The notes: generated from the letters alone by a model not told the origin. Shown: positions 26,428-35,291, counted from the stretch's first letter. The stretch is 64,000 nucleotides of DNA from Capsulimonadaceae bacterium (GCA_031292625.1 JARLGU010000031.1:228888-292887); one strand, 5' to 3'. A program made the numbers and translations.

Positions 26428-29400
26428 TTAGCTTGCCGGCCCGGTCGTCGCGTTGTCGTCGCCGTCGCCGCGCTCGTTGGGCGGCAGACGGAAGCCGATG
26501 TTTGCGGGAAGCCGTGGGTGCTGCTTGTGCGGGTGCGGCATGGAAACGGTGCCCTTGCGGTCGAGCTTTCCCCATCCGACGACGCCTCCCCGGGCGGCGG
26601 CGAAGAGCGACTTGAGCACGACGTAGTACATGAGCTGGCGGTAGACGAACCGTTGCAGGAGAAGCCAGCCGAGCAGTTTCTTGTCTTCGTGGTCCAGCTC
26701 AAACGCCATCCACGCGCCCGCAAGATCGACGGCTGAGAACAGTCCCCAGTAGGCGATTACATTGACGAGCGCCTGCTGCCCAAGGTCCGCCGATACGAAG
26801 CGGCCGTAGAAAAATGTCCACAAAATGGTCAGATCGACGACCGGCGCGAGCGCCTGGAAGCCGATTTGGTAGATCCACAGAGATGGCATCGCGACAAAGC
26901 CGAACAGACCGTAGCGGCGGTTGAAGAGAGCGGAGCGGTGCTTCCAGAGGCACTGCAGGGTTCCAAATGCCCACCGGAAGCGCTGCTTGGCGAGATCGCG
27001 CAGCGTGTCAGGGGCTTCGGTGAACGCAAGCGCGTCGTTGTCGGTGACGATCTTGTAGCCCATGCGCCGGATCTTAAACGTAAGGTCCGTATCTTCGGCG
27101 AGTGTTTCGTTCGAGTACAGGCCAGCGAGGATGACGGCGTCTCGCCGCCAAGCGCCGACCGCTCCCGGCACGACGGTGATGCAGTTGAGCAAGTCATAGG
27201 CCCGCCGGTCGAAGTTCTGGCTGGTGATGTACTCGATGGTCTGCCAGATCGTCAGAACGTTGTTCCGGTTGCCGACCTTGACGTTGCCGGATACGGCTCC
27301 GATTGCGGGATCGGCGAAATGACGGACGAGCAGCGCGATGGTATTCGGTTGGAAAATGGTATCGGCATCAAGCGCCACGACGATATCCCCGTGACATTCC
27401 TTCATGCCAAGGTTCAGCGCCGACGCCTTGCCGCCGTTCTCCTTGCGCAAGACTCGAACGCGAGCGTCGCCGCCGTACGCGGCCTCGACAACGCCCGCGG
27501 TGCCATCCTGCGAACCGTCATCGACGACCACGATCTCAAGGTCGGGATAATCGCTGGCCAGGAGGGTCGCGACCGTTCTCTCGACGACTCTGGCTTCGTT
27601 GTAGGCTGCGATGACCACGCTGACCGGCGGCTGGAAGCCATCGATGAACGTGCGCGCCTTTTCGGTCTGGCTCTGGCGTCCGGCGAGGACGCCGAGGAAC
27701 AGAATCCGCCCAATGCCCAACGCGATCGTCGTGAGAAAGACGATGTTCATGACGATGCCGGAGATATAGGTCGTTTGGAACATCGTCCGGTCGAACGCGA
27801 CGGCGAAGCGCTGACTCTCGGCCACTAGCGGAAAGACGACGCTCTTCGGGCGGCCCATCAGGTCGGACACGCTGACGAAGCGATACCCTTTTTGCTTGAG
27901 CGACTGGATGATGACCGGCAAGGCGTCGACGGTTTCCTGCCGGCTCGTGCCTCCCGCATCGTGCAGCAGGATACAGTTGCCGTCCTTGGCCTGCTTGAGC
28001 ACGGAGGAGATGATTTGCTGCGTGGTAACCTTGGGTTGGCGCCAGTCGGTCGGGTCGATCTTCTCGCCGATGAACGTATAGCCGAGTTCCTGGGCATCGA
28101 GCACCGGCTGCAGGTCCATCGGCGTCGACGGCTCGGAGTCGGCAACGTTGGGAGCGCGAAACAGCGTCGTTACGTGTCCGGTAATTGCCTCGATAACCCG
28201 CTGAGTGGCATCGAGCTCTAGCCGCATGCGGAGCGGCGTAACCGAATCCACGTGGTCTGGGTGAGTGTACGAATGGTTCCCGATCTCCATTCCGTCACGC
28301 CATTCGCGAGCAACAAGCCCGGGGTTTGCTTCGGCTTGCTCGCCAACGACGAAGAATGTTGCCGGGACATGCTCGCGTTTGAGGATATCCAGGATCCGCG
28401 GCGTCCATCGCGGATCGGGACCGTCATCGAACGTAAGAGCCACAATCTTGGCGGTGTTCTCTTCCGTCTTCTGATCGACCAGACCGGTACGGCGGATGAC
28501 ATACTGCGACGGGTAGGACTTGAACGTTTCCGCATCGACGTATCCGGAATGCGGATCGATCCCGATTGATCGAACGCCATCCGACTTCTTGCGAACGACG
28601 CGCAGCACGTCACCGGCTCCCTCGAATTGCGTGCCGAAATAGTCGAAGCGAACATCGCTTAGCTTCGCTGGACTGAACGTCGCCAGCGATGCAGCCGATT
28701 GTTTGCCGAGAAAACTCCAAACGCTGGGATCTTCCGCGCCGAGACGCCAGATCGCGGCGCCCAGAGTGTTGTACTTGCGGGCGTAGCGCATCTGGTTGTA
28801 GACCGTGGTCGCGTCCATGAGCCAGACATGGTGTTCGATTGCGGGCGTCGCCTTGTCGCCGTCGTCATCATCCCAGTACGTAAATGTCGGGTTGAGGCTC
28901 GTGCGATCGATTCGGATCCTTCCGTCGTCGCCATCTGTCGACTCCTGGGCGGTTTGGACGGCCTGCTGAAAGGTCACTTCCTCGGAATCCGTCGACGTTC
29001 CGACCCAGTCGTAGCCATAGCAGCCTAGGCCGATGACGACCTTGTTTGCGGGCACCTGCGACATGAAATCGTCGAGGTGATCCTCATACCAGGACTGGCT
29101 TGCGATTGGTCCGGCTTCGGAGCCAGCCGCGTGTTCGTCGTAAAGCATCGGGATCAGGAAATCGTTGACCTGAGAGAGTGCTTCCAGATCGTACGTGTCG
29201 CTGTCGGTCTGTATGTCCTGAGTCACGATAAGATGGCGCGGGTGAAAGGCCGTCGCGAGCTCCGACATAAACGCGGTCATTCCATCCTGGTCGTCAGCGT
29301 TATCGGTCTCGAAATCGATGTTGATCCCTTGATAACCGCCCTTTAGCACGAAGTGCAATGTCTCGGAGATTACCTTTTTACGCGCAGCTGGAGACGAAAG

Positions 29401-30153
29401 CACGTCGTGTAGCCAATCCTGCCGAAACTGGTCCGACGCTGGATCGTTATCGTAGTTCTGCAGCACAGGAACAATGGCGACGCCCGCGTTGCGCGCGGCT
29501 TCGATCGCCTGGTCGTCGTTCGTTCGGTACAGCGCGTCTTCATCGTCCGCGTCACGCTTTTGAGCGGTGCTTAAATCCTGCACGATGCGGATATCCCCCG
29601 GTTTGGGCGCGAGTGCGAGCCAGACCGGCATGACGTGCGTTGTTTGGTCGATGTGCGCCAAAAGGGAATCGAGGCTGGGTTTGTCCGAGTTCAAGTAAAA
29701 CGCGACGCGCACCGGACCGGCAATGCGTCCCGGCGCGATTGCGGAGGGTGCGATTCCATTGGCGCCGCGATCCCTTTGGATTGCTTGAGCCAACCGCCGC
29801 TTAACGGTTTGCAGGGCCGCATCGCGCCGCAACACCGCGCGCAACTCGGTGCGGTCGCGCGGATCGACGCCTGTATGGAAGCGATGGGGGCTTCTCGAAA
29901 GCGAATGCGGAGCGCGCACAATGGAGGTCGGGATCGGGATAATCGGCACGTTCGGCGTGCGCAGAATATTGACCAGCAGCGCAAATGCCGATGTCAGCAC
30001 GACAATGCTCAAGACGATGGCAATGGCTTGAAGAGCATCGCCCCGCTTGTGGGATTCATCGAAGAAAACGGGTTTTGGGTTATTGTTCATGGAGGCGACG
30101 CTGCCGAATTCGTTCTTACCTTGCGCAAGCACCATGGCAAGCGCCGCTTTCAA
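26428..30153 (-). CDS. Trifunctional GH18-like / polysaccharide deacetylase / GT2 synthase fusion
   Basis: A 1241-residue membrane protein joining activities that are normally separate. One transmembrane helix (about 41-64) is followed by a GH18-like barrel (about 155-500) whose active-site strand reads GINIDFETD. Next is a NodB-type deacetylase (about 570-775) with TFDDGPD and the metal His pair in NHSYTHPD. After further membrane helices comes a family 2 glycosyltransferase (about 845-1085) with VVVDDGSQDGT, LDADT, TLAEDTD and the processive-synthase QRFRWAFG motif, then C-terminal helices. The set recalls PgaB plus PgaC, which build and deacetylate poly-N-acetylglucosamine. It may make and trim a beta-linked exopolysaccharide. 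The start is uncertain: TTG 30153 is listed, and ATG 30090 (MNNNPKP) is equally possible. Confidence 0.88.
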   Translation of the reverse strand: MKAALAMVLAQGKNEFGSVASMNNNPKPVFFDESHKRGDALQAIAIVLSIVVLTSAFALLVNILRTPNVPIIPIPTSIVRAPHSLSRSPHRFHTGVDPRDRTELRAVLRRDAALQTVKRRLAQAIQRDRGANGIAPSAIAPGRIAGPVRVAFYLNSDKPSLDSLLAHIDQTTHVMPVWLALAPKPGDIRIVQDLSTAQKRDADDEDALYRTNDDQAIEAARNAGVAIVPVLQNYDNDPASDQFRQDWLHDVLSSPAARKKVISETLHFVLKGGYQGINIDFETDNADDQDGMTAFMSELATAFHPRHLIVTQDIQTDSDTYDLEALSQVNDFLIPMLYDEHAAGSEAGPIASQSWYEDHLDDFMSQVPANKVVIGLGCYGYDWVGTSTDSEEVTFQQAVQTAQESTDGDDGRIRIDRTSLNPTFTYWDDDDGDKATPAIEHHVWLMDATTVYNQMRYARKYNTLGAAIWRLGAEDPSVWSFLGKQSAASLATFSPAKLSDVRFDYFGTQFEGAGDVLRVVRKKSDGVRSIGIDPHSGYVDAETFKSYPSQYVIRRTGLVDQKTEENTAKIVALTFDDGPDPRWTPRILDILKREHVPATFFVVGEQAEANPGLVAREWRDGMEIGNHSYTHPDHVDSVTPLRMRLELDATQRVIEAITGHVTTLFRAPNVADSEPSTPMDLQPVLDAQELGYTFIGEKIDPTDWRQPKVTTQQIISSVLKQAKDGNCILLHDAGGTSRQETVDALPVIIQSLKQKGYRFVSVSDLMGRPKSVVFPLVAESQRFAVAFDRTMFQTTYISGIVMNIVFLTTIALGIGRILFLGVLAGRQSQTEKARTFIDGFQPPVSVVIAAYNEARVVERTVATLLASDYPDLEIVVVDDGSQDGTAGVVEAAYGGDARVRVLRKENGGKASALNLGMKECHGDIVVALDADTIFQPNTIALLVRHFADPAIGAVSGNVKVGNRNNVLTIWQTIEYITSQNFDRRAYDLLNCITVVPGAVGAWRRDAVILAGLYSNETLAEDTDLTFKIRRMGYKIVTDNDALAFTEAPDTLRDLAKQRFRWAFGTLQCLWKHRSALFNRRYGLFGFVAMPSLWIYQIGFQALAPVVDLTILWTFFYGRFVSADLGQQALVNVIAYWGLFSAVDLAGAWMAFELDHEDKKLLGWLLLQRFVYRQLMYYVVLKSLFAAARGGVVGWGKLDRKGTVSMPHPHKQHPRLPANIGFRLPPNERGDGDDNATTGPAS

Positions 30154-30357
30154 TCCGCCAACGAAGCAAAGAGGCGGACTATCACGTTATTTTACAGCGA
30201 AAATAGGAAGAAAAATGTTCCTTTGACGATTAATAGAAATGCCGGAGCGCAAGCAAGCTTTAGAGGGCCTATCGAGCGCCGGTATCGGCTATACTAGGCC
30301 TATCCCGCGATACGGGTAATCGCTTGATGCAGGCGGTTATCAGACTTTCTTACGCCT

Positions 30358-31497
30358 ATGCAGAAGATTGCGATTGACAATCAGCGCGCCCTCGACAAGC
30401 TCTCGCTCGAAGCGCTCACGGTCGTCCAATGCGTGGCGAACCGCCACGATGCCGTTTCAAAGGTGCGCGCGCTCGTCTCGCGCGGCGTGAACCTCGACGC
30501 GGCTGCTTCGATTGCAGAGGAGCATGGGGTCGTCCCGGCGTTTTCGCGCGTGCTGCAGCAACTGCCGCCTTGCGACGTGCCAGTGGCTCTTCGCGCCAAA
30601 CTTCTTACCGCGACGCGTGCGAACGCACTGCGCAACCATCTGCTCATCGGGACAACAAACGAACTGCTTGAGAAATTGCATCGCGCCGGTATCGAAGCGC
30701 TCATCTACAAAGGCCCGGCGGTTGCGGCCGCTGTCTATAGCGATCTCTCGCTGCGCTTTATCGGCGACATCGATCTGCTCGTCCGGCGCGTCGATGTTGA
30801 AGCTGCGGCGGAAGTGATCGTGGAGGCCGGCTTTGAGCCGATCGCGTCGATCCCAACGGGGGCCGACGCCGCCCGGTTCTTGGACCGTGACTGCGAGCTA
30901 GGCTTTAAACGCGGGGCCGATGGTCAACTCGTTGAACTCCACTGGCGCTTCCGGCCAGCGTACTTTGAGCTCCCTCTTGATATCGAACAGTTCTGGACAC
31001 GAAAGGCCGCTGTTGAACTCGGGGGCTGCGAAACGTTCACGCTTGCGCCAGTAGACCACCTGCTCGTGTTATGTGTTCACGGGGCAAAGCATCGCTGGGA
31101 TCGACTGCGCTGGATCTGCGACATTGGCGAAATTTTGCGGCGGGACGATTTTGTGGATTGGGATGAGGTCATGCGCGCCGCTCGGACGGCGGGGTGCGAA
31201 CGCGTCGTCACGCTCGCGGCCTATGTCGCGCATACTTTATTGAGTGCGCCCCTTCCAGTGCCGGTCGTCCGGCATGTTTCCCCTATAATCGGACGATTAT
31301 CGGACTATGTAATGGAAGAGCTGTTTCATCCCAATCGCGGGTTTAGGGGCGTGGCGAAGCGGGCGTTGTTCAACATCGGACTGCGGGAGCGTCCGGGGAC
31401 AGCGTTGCGGTACATAGCCGGTCGGGTCCAATGGAGCGCAGGGGAACGGCGGCTTATTGCATCTCGCCGGTCTCAGGAGGGTAATGGGCGTAAGTAG
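30358..31497 (+). CDS. PF14907-like nucleotidyltransferase, first gene of the peptide cassette
   Basis: A 379-residue protein of the uncharacterised nucleotidyltransferase family PF14907. The nucleotidyltransferase motif GDIDLLV (136-142) gives the paired acidic residues expected for a polymerase-beta-like fold. KGPAVAAAVYSDLSLR precedes it as in other members. Later segments LVELHWRF and LLVLCVHGAKHRWDRLRWICDI are typical of the family, which is commonly found beside PqqD-like and HPr-kinase-like genes in peptide-modification loci. It heads a cassette with the small peptide gene 96 bases downstream. The substrate, possibly AMP or another nucleotide placed on a peptide, is unknown. Confidence 0.82.
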   Translation: MQKIAIDNQRALDKLSLEALTVVQCVANRHDAVSKVRALVSRGVNLDAAASIAEEHGVVPAFSRVLQQLPPCDVPVALRAKLLTATRANALRNHLLIGTTNELLEKLHRAGIEALIYKGPAVAAAVYSDLSLRFIGDIDLLVRRVDVEAAAEVIVEAGFEPIASIPTGADAARFLDRDCELGFKRGADGQLVELHWRFRPAYFELPLDIEQFWTRKAAVELGGCETFTLAPVDHLLVLCVHGAKHRWDRLRWICDIGEILRRDDFVDWDEVMRAARTAGCERVVTLAAYVAHTLLSAPLPVPVVRHVSPIIGRLSDYVMEELFHPNRGFRGVAKRALFNIGLRERPGTALRYIAGRVQWSAGERRLIASRRSQEGNGRK

Positions 31498-31593
31498 GAA
31501 AGCCAAATGAAAATTAACCTGACGAACATTGTGTAATATTTGACGGATATGGGTATAAGGCAAAATCGACCGAAGAAGACAAGGAGAATATGA

Positions 31594-31740
31594 ATGACTG
31601 AAGACACAATCCTGCGTGAAGACGCTGCTGAAGTGAAGCAGGAGTACGTGACGCCATCCATAACCTCGTATAGCGAGCAGGAGCTGCTTGCATCCATGCA
31701 GGCGTTTGGCGGGTCCGGCAGCCCAGCGCCGATACCATAG
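31594..31740 (+). CDS. Candidate RiPP-like precursor peptide (48 residues)
   Basis: A 48-residue peptide starting MTEDTILREDAAEVKQ. The middle reads EYVTPSITSYSEQELL: a Tyr-x-x-Pro-x-Ile motif of the kind bound by PqqD-like recognition domains in lasso-peptide leaders, followed by an acidic helix. The C-terminal third is Gly/Ser/Pro rich (FGGSGSPAPIP) and would be the core if it is processed. AAGGAG lies seven bases before the ATG, the best ribosome site in this cassette. A second ATG at 31590 in another frame stops after three codons. The gene sits between the nucleotidyltransferase and the PqqD-like gene. No acidic residue lies at core position 7-9, so a lasso ring is unlikely. Confidence 0.68.
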   Translation: MTEDTILREDAAEVKQEYVTPSITSYSEQELLASMQAFGGSGSPAPIP

Positions 31741-32031
31741 CGCCAAACTATCTAGAAGCTGGCCGTCGGCGCGCTCATTGAAACGCGCCGGGCTGTCCTA
31801 GAAGAGCGCTAACGCGGTGGCACGGTTACGACTCCTAGAGTGTAAACGTGCCATTTGTTTTATTTGGGCTTGCTGGGGTGCGTGTAATGAATCGATCCCT
31901 GTAGTCCACGGGAGTCCGTTTCAACGGACTTCTCGCTCTTTCCAGACGCGCACTTCAGTGCGTGGCGCGATTACGACACACGGTTCCTAGGTATAACCCG
32001 CATGGCCCCGTCCTTTTCGTGGAGGAAGATG
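31741..32031 (+). other. Spacer between precursor and PqqD-like gene, with hairpins
   Basis: No second precursor gene was found. The spacer holds a GGCGCG / CGCGCC hairpin shortly after the precursor stop (about 31769-31790), AGTCCGTT / AACGGACT at 31913-31930 and CGCAC / GTGCG near 31949-31963. The first may act as a partial terminator that lets the precursor message exceed that of the enzymes, as in many peptide clusters. That role is inferred. Confidence 0.4.
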
Positions 32032-32319
32032 TTGACGTCCCTAATCAGCGATTCGCATACACTCTTGCCTACTCGCCGCGAGCTCCCGTCGCGCAAAGCA
32101 GGAACCGATATTCTGGTCCGGAATACAGATACCGGAAGTATCCACTTCCTAAACCCGACCGCCGCGGTCATCTGGAACTGCTGCGACGGGGCAACTACGG
32201 CTGAGCAATGCGCTGAAAGGCTCATCTCGGAGTTTTCAATACCAGCCGGTCATGACATCGCAACGGATATCCGCCAGATCGTGGCAACGCTCGTCGAGAA
32301 CGGTCTCGTGAATGGGTAG
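32032..32319 (+). CDS. PqqD-like peptide-recognition protein
   Basis: A PqqD-family (RRE-type winged-helix) protein that would bind the leader of the precursor and present it to modifying enzymes. The family core is visible: PSRKAGTDILVRNTDTG, then HFLNPTAAVIWNCCDG and a helical end with IRQIVATLVENGLV. The listed start is a TTG preceded by GGAGG six bases upstream, giving 95 residues. ATG 32029 (too close to that site) and ATG 32002 (no ribosome site) are alternatives in the same frame. Its stop overlaps the kinase start by eight bases. Confidence 0.8.
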   Translation: MTSLISDSHTLLPTRRELPSRKAGTDILVRNTDTGSIHFLNPTAAVIWNCCDGATTAEQCAERLISEFSIPAGHDIATDIRQIVATLVENGLVNG

Positions 32320-33304
32320 CGCATGCCGAACGGCAAGCCGCCTGCCGGACAATGATTTCGCTGGCTCTTTTTCCATCGCGATCGGCGGTTGGACGTGCTG
32401 CTGCGAGATCGACGACGAGGAATTGAGGCAATCGCTAAGCGATGCTTGGTCTCCGTACCGCGCCGCGCCTACTAGTGACGGTGTGCGCCTCGTTGTAAGC
32501 GATGCTGGAAGCGGGGCATACCGGGTGTTCGCCGAGAATCGGGAAGGACCGATCGACCTGGGTAACCTGCTCGCGTCCCCAGAAGGCGCCCGCTTTCGCC
32601 GGGTTGAGGCCCAGCCGCTGCCGGCATTCGCGGACAGCCTGTTTTCCAACGAGCCGGTCATCGAGTCGAGCGGTGCAAGCCTGCGTGTTTTTACAAGAGA
32701 GCGCATGGCCCATTACGCCATGCTCGTCATCATCTGGCTGAGCATGGCGGAGGGCGGCTTGATCTGTCTCCATTCGGCGGTTTGCGCCGTCGACGAACAC
32801 GCAATCGTACTGGCGGGACCGAGCGGCAGCGGAAAGAGCACATTGGCCTGGGCGCTAGACCGCCTGGGCGCCGCGTGCTGTACGGACGAGTGGTTGTTTC
32901 TTCGTCGAGAGGGCGGCCCACTGATCCCGCTTCCGCGATCGATCTCGCTGCGTCCCGAAGGCGCTCGCCTGCTTGGCGTCCAGCCGGAGCCGTCACGGCT
33001 CTATGAATCGCGGCCGGGCGACGTCAAAATCGCAACGGAGCGGAAAGGGAGGCTGCGCTCTTTCGACGGTCCAGCGAACGTCTACTTCCTGTCCGGCTTT
33101 GCAGCGTCGCCGCGCATCACCGCCGCATCGCCTGCGGAATCGTTGCGGCGGCTGCTTGGCATCTTGGGGACCGGAGATGATGATATGAACGCGCGTATCG
33201 ACACGGCCCTTGCGCTGACGGAGCGATTTCGCTGTTGGTTGCTGGAGGTCGGAGATCCCTCCGAGACCGCGCGAACGCTAATCCGGCGGGGCGATGCGCG
33301 ATGA
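32312..33304 (+). CDS. HPr-kinase-like P-loop protein of the peptide cassette
   Basis: A 330-residue protein with an HprK/P-type C-terminal nucleotide-binding domain. The Walker A loop GPSGSGKST is at 169-177, preceded by CLHSAVCAV, with a downstream acidic CTDEW near 192. Such HprK-like proteins occur in lasso-peptide and PqqD-containing loci, and some phosphorylate the C-terminal Ser of the peptide. The core here (GGSGSP) contains two serines that could serve. The N-terminal 140 residues are not recognised. The ATG overlaps the PqqD-like stop by eight bases and its TGA overlaps the next ATG, so the three genes are tightly coupled. Confidence 0.82.
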   Translation: MGSACRTASRLPDNDFAGSFSIAIGGWTCCCEIDDEELRQSLSDAWSPYRAAPTSDGVRLVVSDAGSGAYRVFAENREGPIDLGNLLASPEGARFRRVEAQPLPAFADSLFSNEPVIESSGASLRVFTRERMAHYAMLVIIWLSMAEGGLICLHSAVCAVDEHAIVLAGPSGSGKSTLAWALDRLGAACCTDEWLFLRREGGPLIPLPRSISLRPEGARLLGVQPEPSRLYESRPGDVKIATERKGRLRSFDGPANVYFLSGFAASPRITAASPAESLRRLLGILGTGDDDMNARIDTALALTERFRCWLLEVGDPSETARTLIRRGDAR

Positions 33305-33792
33305 AGACGGATGATATGTCCAACGTGACCGGGTTGCCGGTCAATCCGGCGCACCTGGCGGCCGCATGCGATCTCTGGCGATCGGAGGGACGGTTCATCT
33401 GGGCGACGATTCACGGCGGCAGCATGACTCCGACGATCCTGCCCGGTCAGAAGATCCAACTCCACTTTACGCATAGCGGCTTGAAACCGGGCCAGATCAT
33501 TGCATATCAGCGGGACGAACGAATTGTGGTCCACCGGTTAATCGCCATCGACGGCGATCCGGCAACGGGCGCGGCGCAGTATGTTTGTCTCGGGGATGGC
33601 AATGCCGCCAACGATGCCCCCGTGCGTCTGCAGGACATTGCCGGCCTTGTCACGAAGGTTGCGCCGGCGCCGTTCTTGCGCAGGGTGGTTTTGGCTGTCG
33701 CCCATCCTCGGCGGCATTTGCGCTTTTTCCTTCGGCGAGCCGCGATGGGGCCGTGCCCCCCGATCCCGCGCGAGCTCGGCTCGCCGGGATAA
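33301..33792 (+). CDS. S26-like serine peptidase of the peptide cassette
   Basis: A 163-residue protein of the S24/S26 (LexA/signal peptidase I) superfamily. The nucleophile is Ser41 in IHGGSMTPTILPG. The general-base position reads RIVVHRLI, giving His78 instead of the bacterial Lys. Ser/His pairs of this sort are known from archaeal and endoplasmic-reticulum signal peptidases. The conserved box GDGNAANDAPV follows. There is no clear N-terminal anchor, so the enzyme may work in the cytosol or attach through its basic C-terminus. It overlaps the kinase gene (ATGA) and is the obvious candidate for trimming the leader of the 48-residue peptide. A start at 33235 would lie inside the kinase gene and is not needed. 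Confidence 0.82.
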   Translation: MKTDDMSNVTGLPVNPAHLAAACDLWRSEGRFIWATIHGGSMTPTILPGQKIQLHFTHSGLKPGQIIAYQRDERIVVHRLIAIDGDPATGAAQYVCLGDGNAANDAPVRLQDIAGLVTKVAPAPFLRRVVLAVAHPRRHLRFFLRRAAMGPCPPIPRELGSPG

Positions 33793-33808
33793 CGTCCGCG
33801 CCCACCGC

Positions 33809-35179
33809 TTATTCCCCGTCGTTTGCCGCTAGTTTTGCCAACTCGCTGGCCAGGCCCGTGTACGTGCCGGGCGTCAGCGTGCGCATCCGCTGCTTATCGG
33901 CATCGGGCAGTTCAAGGGTGTCGATGAACCGGCGCATCTCCTCAGGGCCGATGGACGCTCCGCGGGTGAGCTCCTTGAGCTTCTCGTACGGGTTTTCGTG
34001 GCCGGCCTTGCGCATCACGGTTTGGATTGCCTCGCCGAGCACGACCCAGTTCTCGTCCAGATCCTTCGCCATTGCGTCGGAGTTGACGGTCAGTTTGGAG
34101 AGCCCCCTCGCAAGAGAGCTGAGCGCGATCAGCGTGTGCGCGATGCCGACCCCGATGTTGCGCAGGGCGGACGAATCCGTGAGATCGCGCTGGAGACGCG
34201 AAACGGGGAGCTTGCCGGCCAGGTGATCGAGAAGCGCGTTCGCGACGCCGAGGTTTGCCTCGGCGTTCTCAAAATCGATTGGGTTCACTTTATGCGGCAT
34301 CGTGGACGATCCGACTTCGCCTGCGATGACGCGCTGTTTGAAGTAGCCGAGCGAAATATACGCCCAGATGTCTCGCGCGAAATCGATCGTGATCGAGTTA
34401 AATCGCATCAGCGCATGGAAGCACTCGGCGAGATAGTCATGCGGCTCGATTTGGGTTGTCAGCGGGTTGTAGGTGAGCCCGAGGGATTCCACGAACTCCT
34501 GGGCGATGCGCGGCCAAGGAAGGTCTGGGTATGCCGCTGTATGCGCGTTCCAGTTGCCCACCGCGCCGTTGATCTTGCCGAGATATTCCTGCGCGGCGAT
34601 CCCTTTGAGCTGCCTGTTCCAACGCATTACGAAGACGGCCAGCTCCTTGCCGAGCGTGGTCGGCGATGCCGGCTGCCCGTGGGTTCGCGCGAGCATCGGC
34701 TGCTCCGCGAGTTCAACGGCCAGCGCCGCGACGGACGCAACGACTCCGCGCGCCGCCGGGAGGAAGATCACCTCGATGCCGCCCTTGAGCATCAACGCGT
34801 GGGCGAGGTTATTGATGTCCTCCGACGTGCACGCGAAATGCACCCACTCCTTGACGTCAGCCAGCGACGATGCGGCAAGGCGCTCCTTGATGTAATATTC
34901 GACCGCCTTGACATCGTGATTCGTCGTCGTCTCGATCTGCTTGACGCGTTCGGCGGCCCCGCTGTCGAAGGCATCCGCGATCGACTGGGCTAGCGCGGTT
35001 TCATCGGCGGTGAACGGGCGCACCTGCGGGATGTGGGGATTCGACGAAAGCGCCAATAGCCACGCGATTTCAACGCGCACGCGGTGCTTGATCAGCGCGG
35101 ATTCGGAGAAGAACGCCGATGCGGGCGCGGTTTGACGAGCGTAGCGCCCGTCGATGGGCGAGATGGCCTGGAGCGACAT
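33809..35179 (-). CDS. purB: Adenylosuccinate lyase
   Basis: Catalyses two steps of purine synthesis: SAICAR to AICAR, and adenylosuccinate to AMP, each releasing fumarate. The 456-residue protein opens with QAISPIDGRYA, the PurB start. It carries the catalytic-His segment ARTHGQPASPTT and the superfamily signature GSSTMPHKVNPIDFENAE with the catalytic Ser. This is the E. coli-like PurB subclass. GGAAAGG lies at the right distance from the ATG, and a TAGAAT box sits about 33 bases upstream. It converges with the peptidase of the peptide cassette, 16 bases away. Confidence 0.96.
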   Translation of the reverse strand: MSLQAISPIDGRYARQTAPASAFFSESALIKHRVRVEIAWLLALSSNPHIPQVRPFTADETALAQSIADAFDSGAAERVKQIETTTNHDVKAVEYYIKERLAASSLADVKEWVHFACTSEDINNLAHALMLKGGIEVIFLPAARGVVASVAALAVELAEQPMLARTHGQPASPTTLGKELAVFVMRWNRQLKGIAAQEYLGKINGAVGNWNAHTAAYPDLPWPRIAQEFVESLGLTYNPLTTQIEPHDYLAECFHALMRFNSITIDFARDIWAYISLGYFKQRVIAGEVGSSTMPHKVNPIDFENAEANLGVANALLDHLAGKLPVSRLQRDLTDSSALRNIGVGIAHTLIALSSLARGLSKLTVNSDAMAKDLDENWVVLGEAIQTVMRKAGHENPYEKLKELTRGASIGPEEMRRFIDTLELPDADKQRMRTLTPGTYTGLASELAKLAANDGE

Positions 35180-35291
35180 ATACGGAACCTTTCCAATGAG
35201 AATACCGCTTCATTCTACCCGCAGGCAGGCCGGCGGACGAAGGAAGGCGCTTGCGTTGGCGTGGGCATTGAAGCGGGGCGGACGGCGGCGC

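Noticed and set aside
31594..31740. Precursor peptide as a lasso peptide
   Set aside because: The C-terminal part has no Asp or Glu at the ring-forming position, and no asparagine-synthetase-like cyclase is present nearby.
32002..32031. ATG 32002 or 32029 as start of the PqqD-like gene
   Set aside because: GGAGG sits at the proper distance only for the TTG at 32032. The residues upstream are not part of the PqqD fold. The alternatives cannot be fully excluded.
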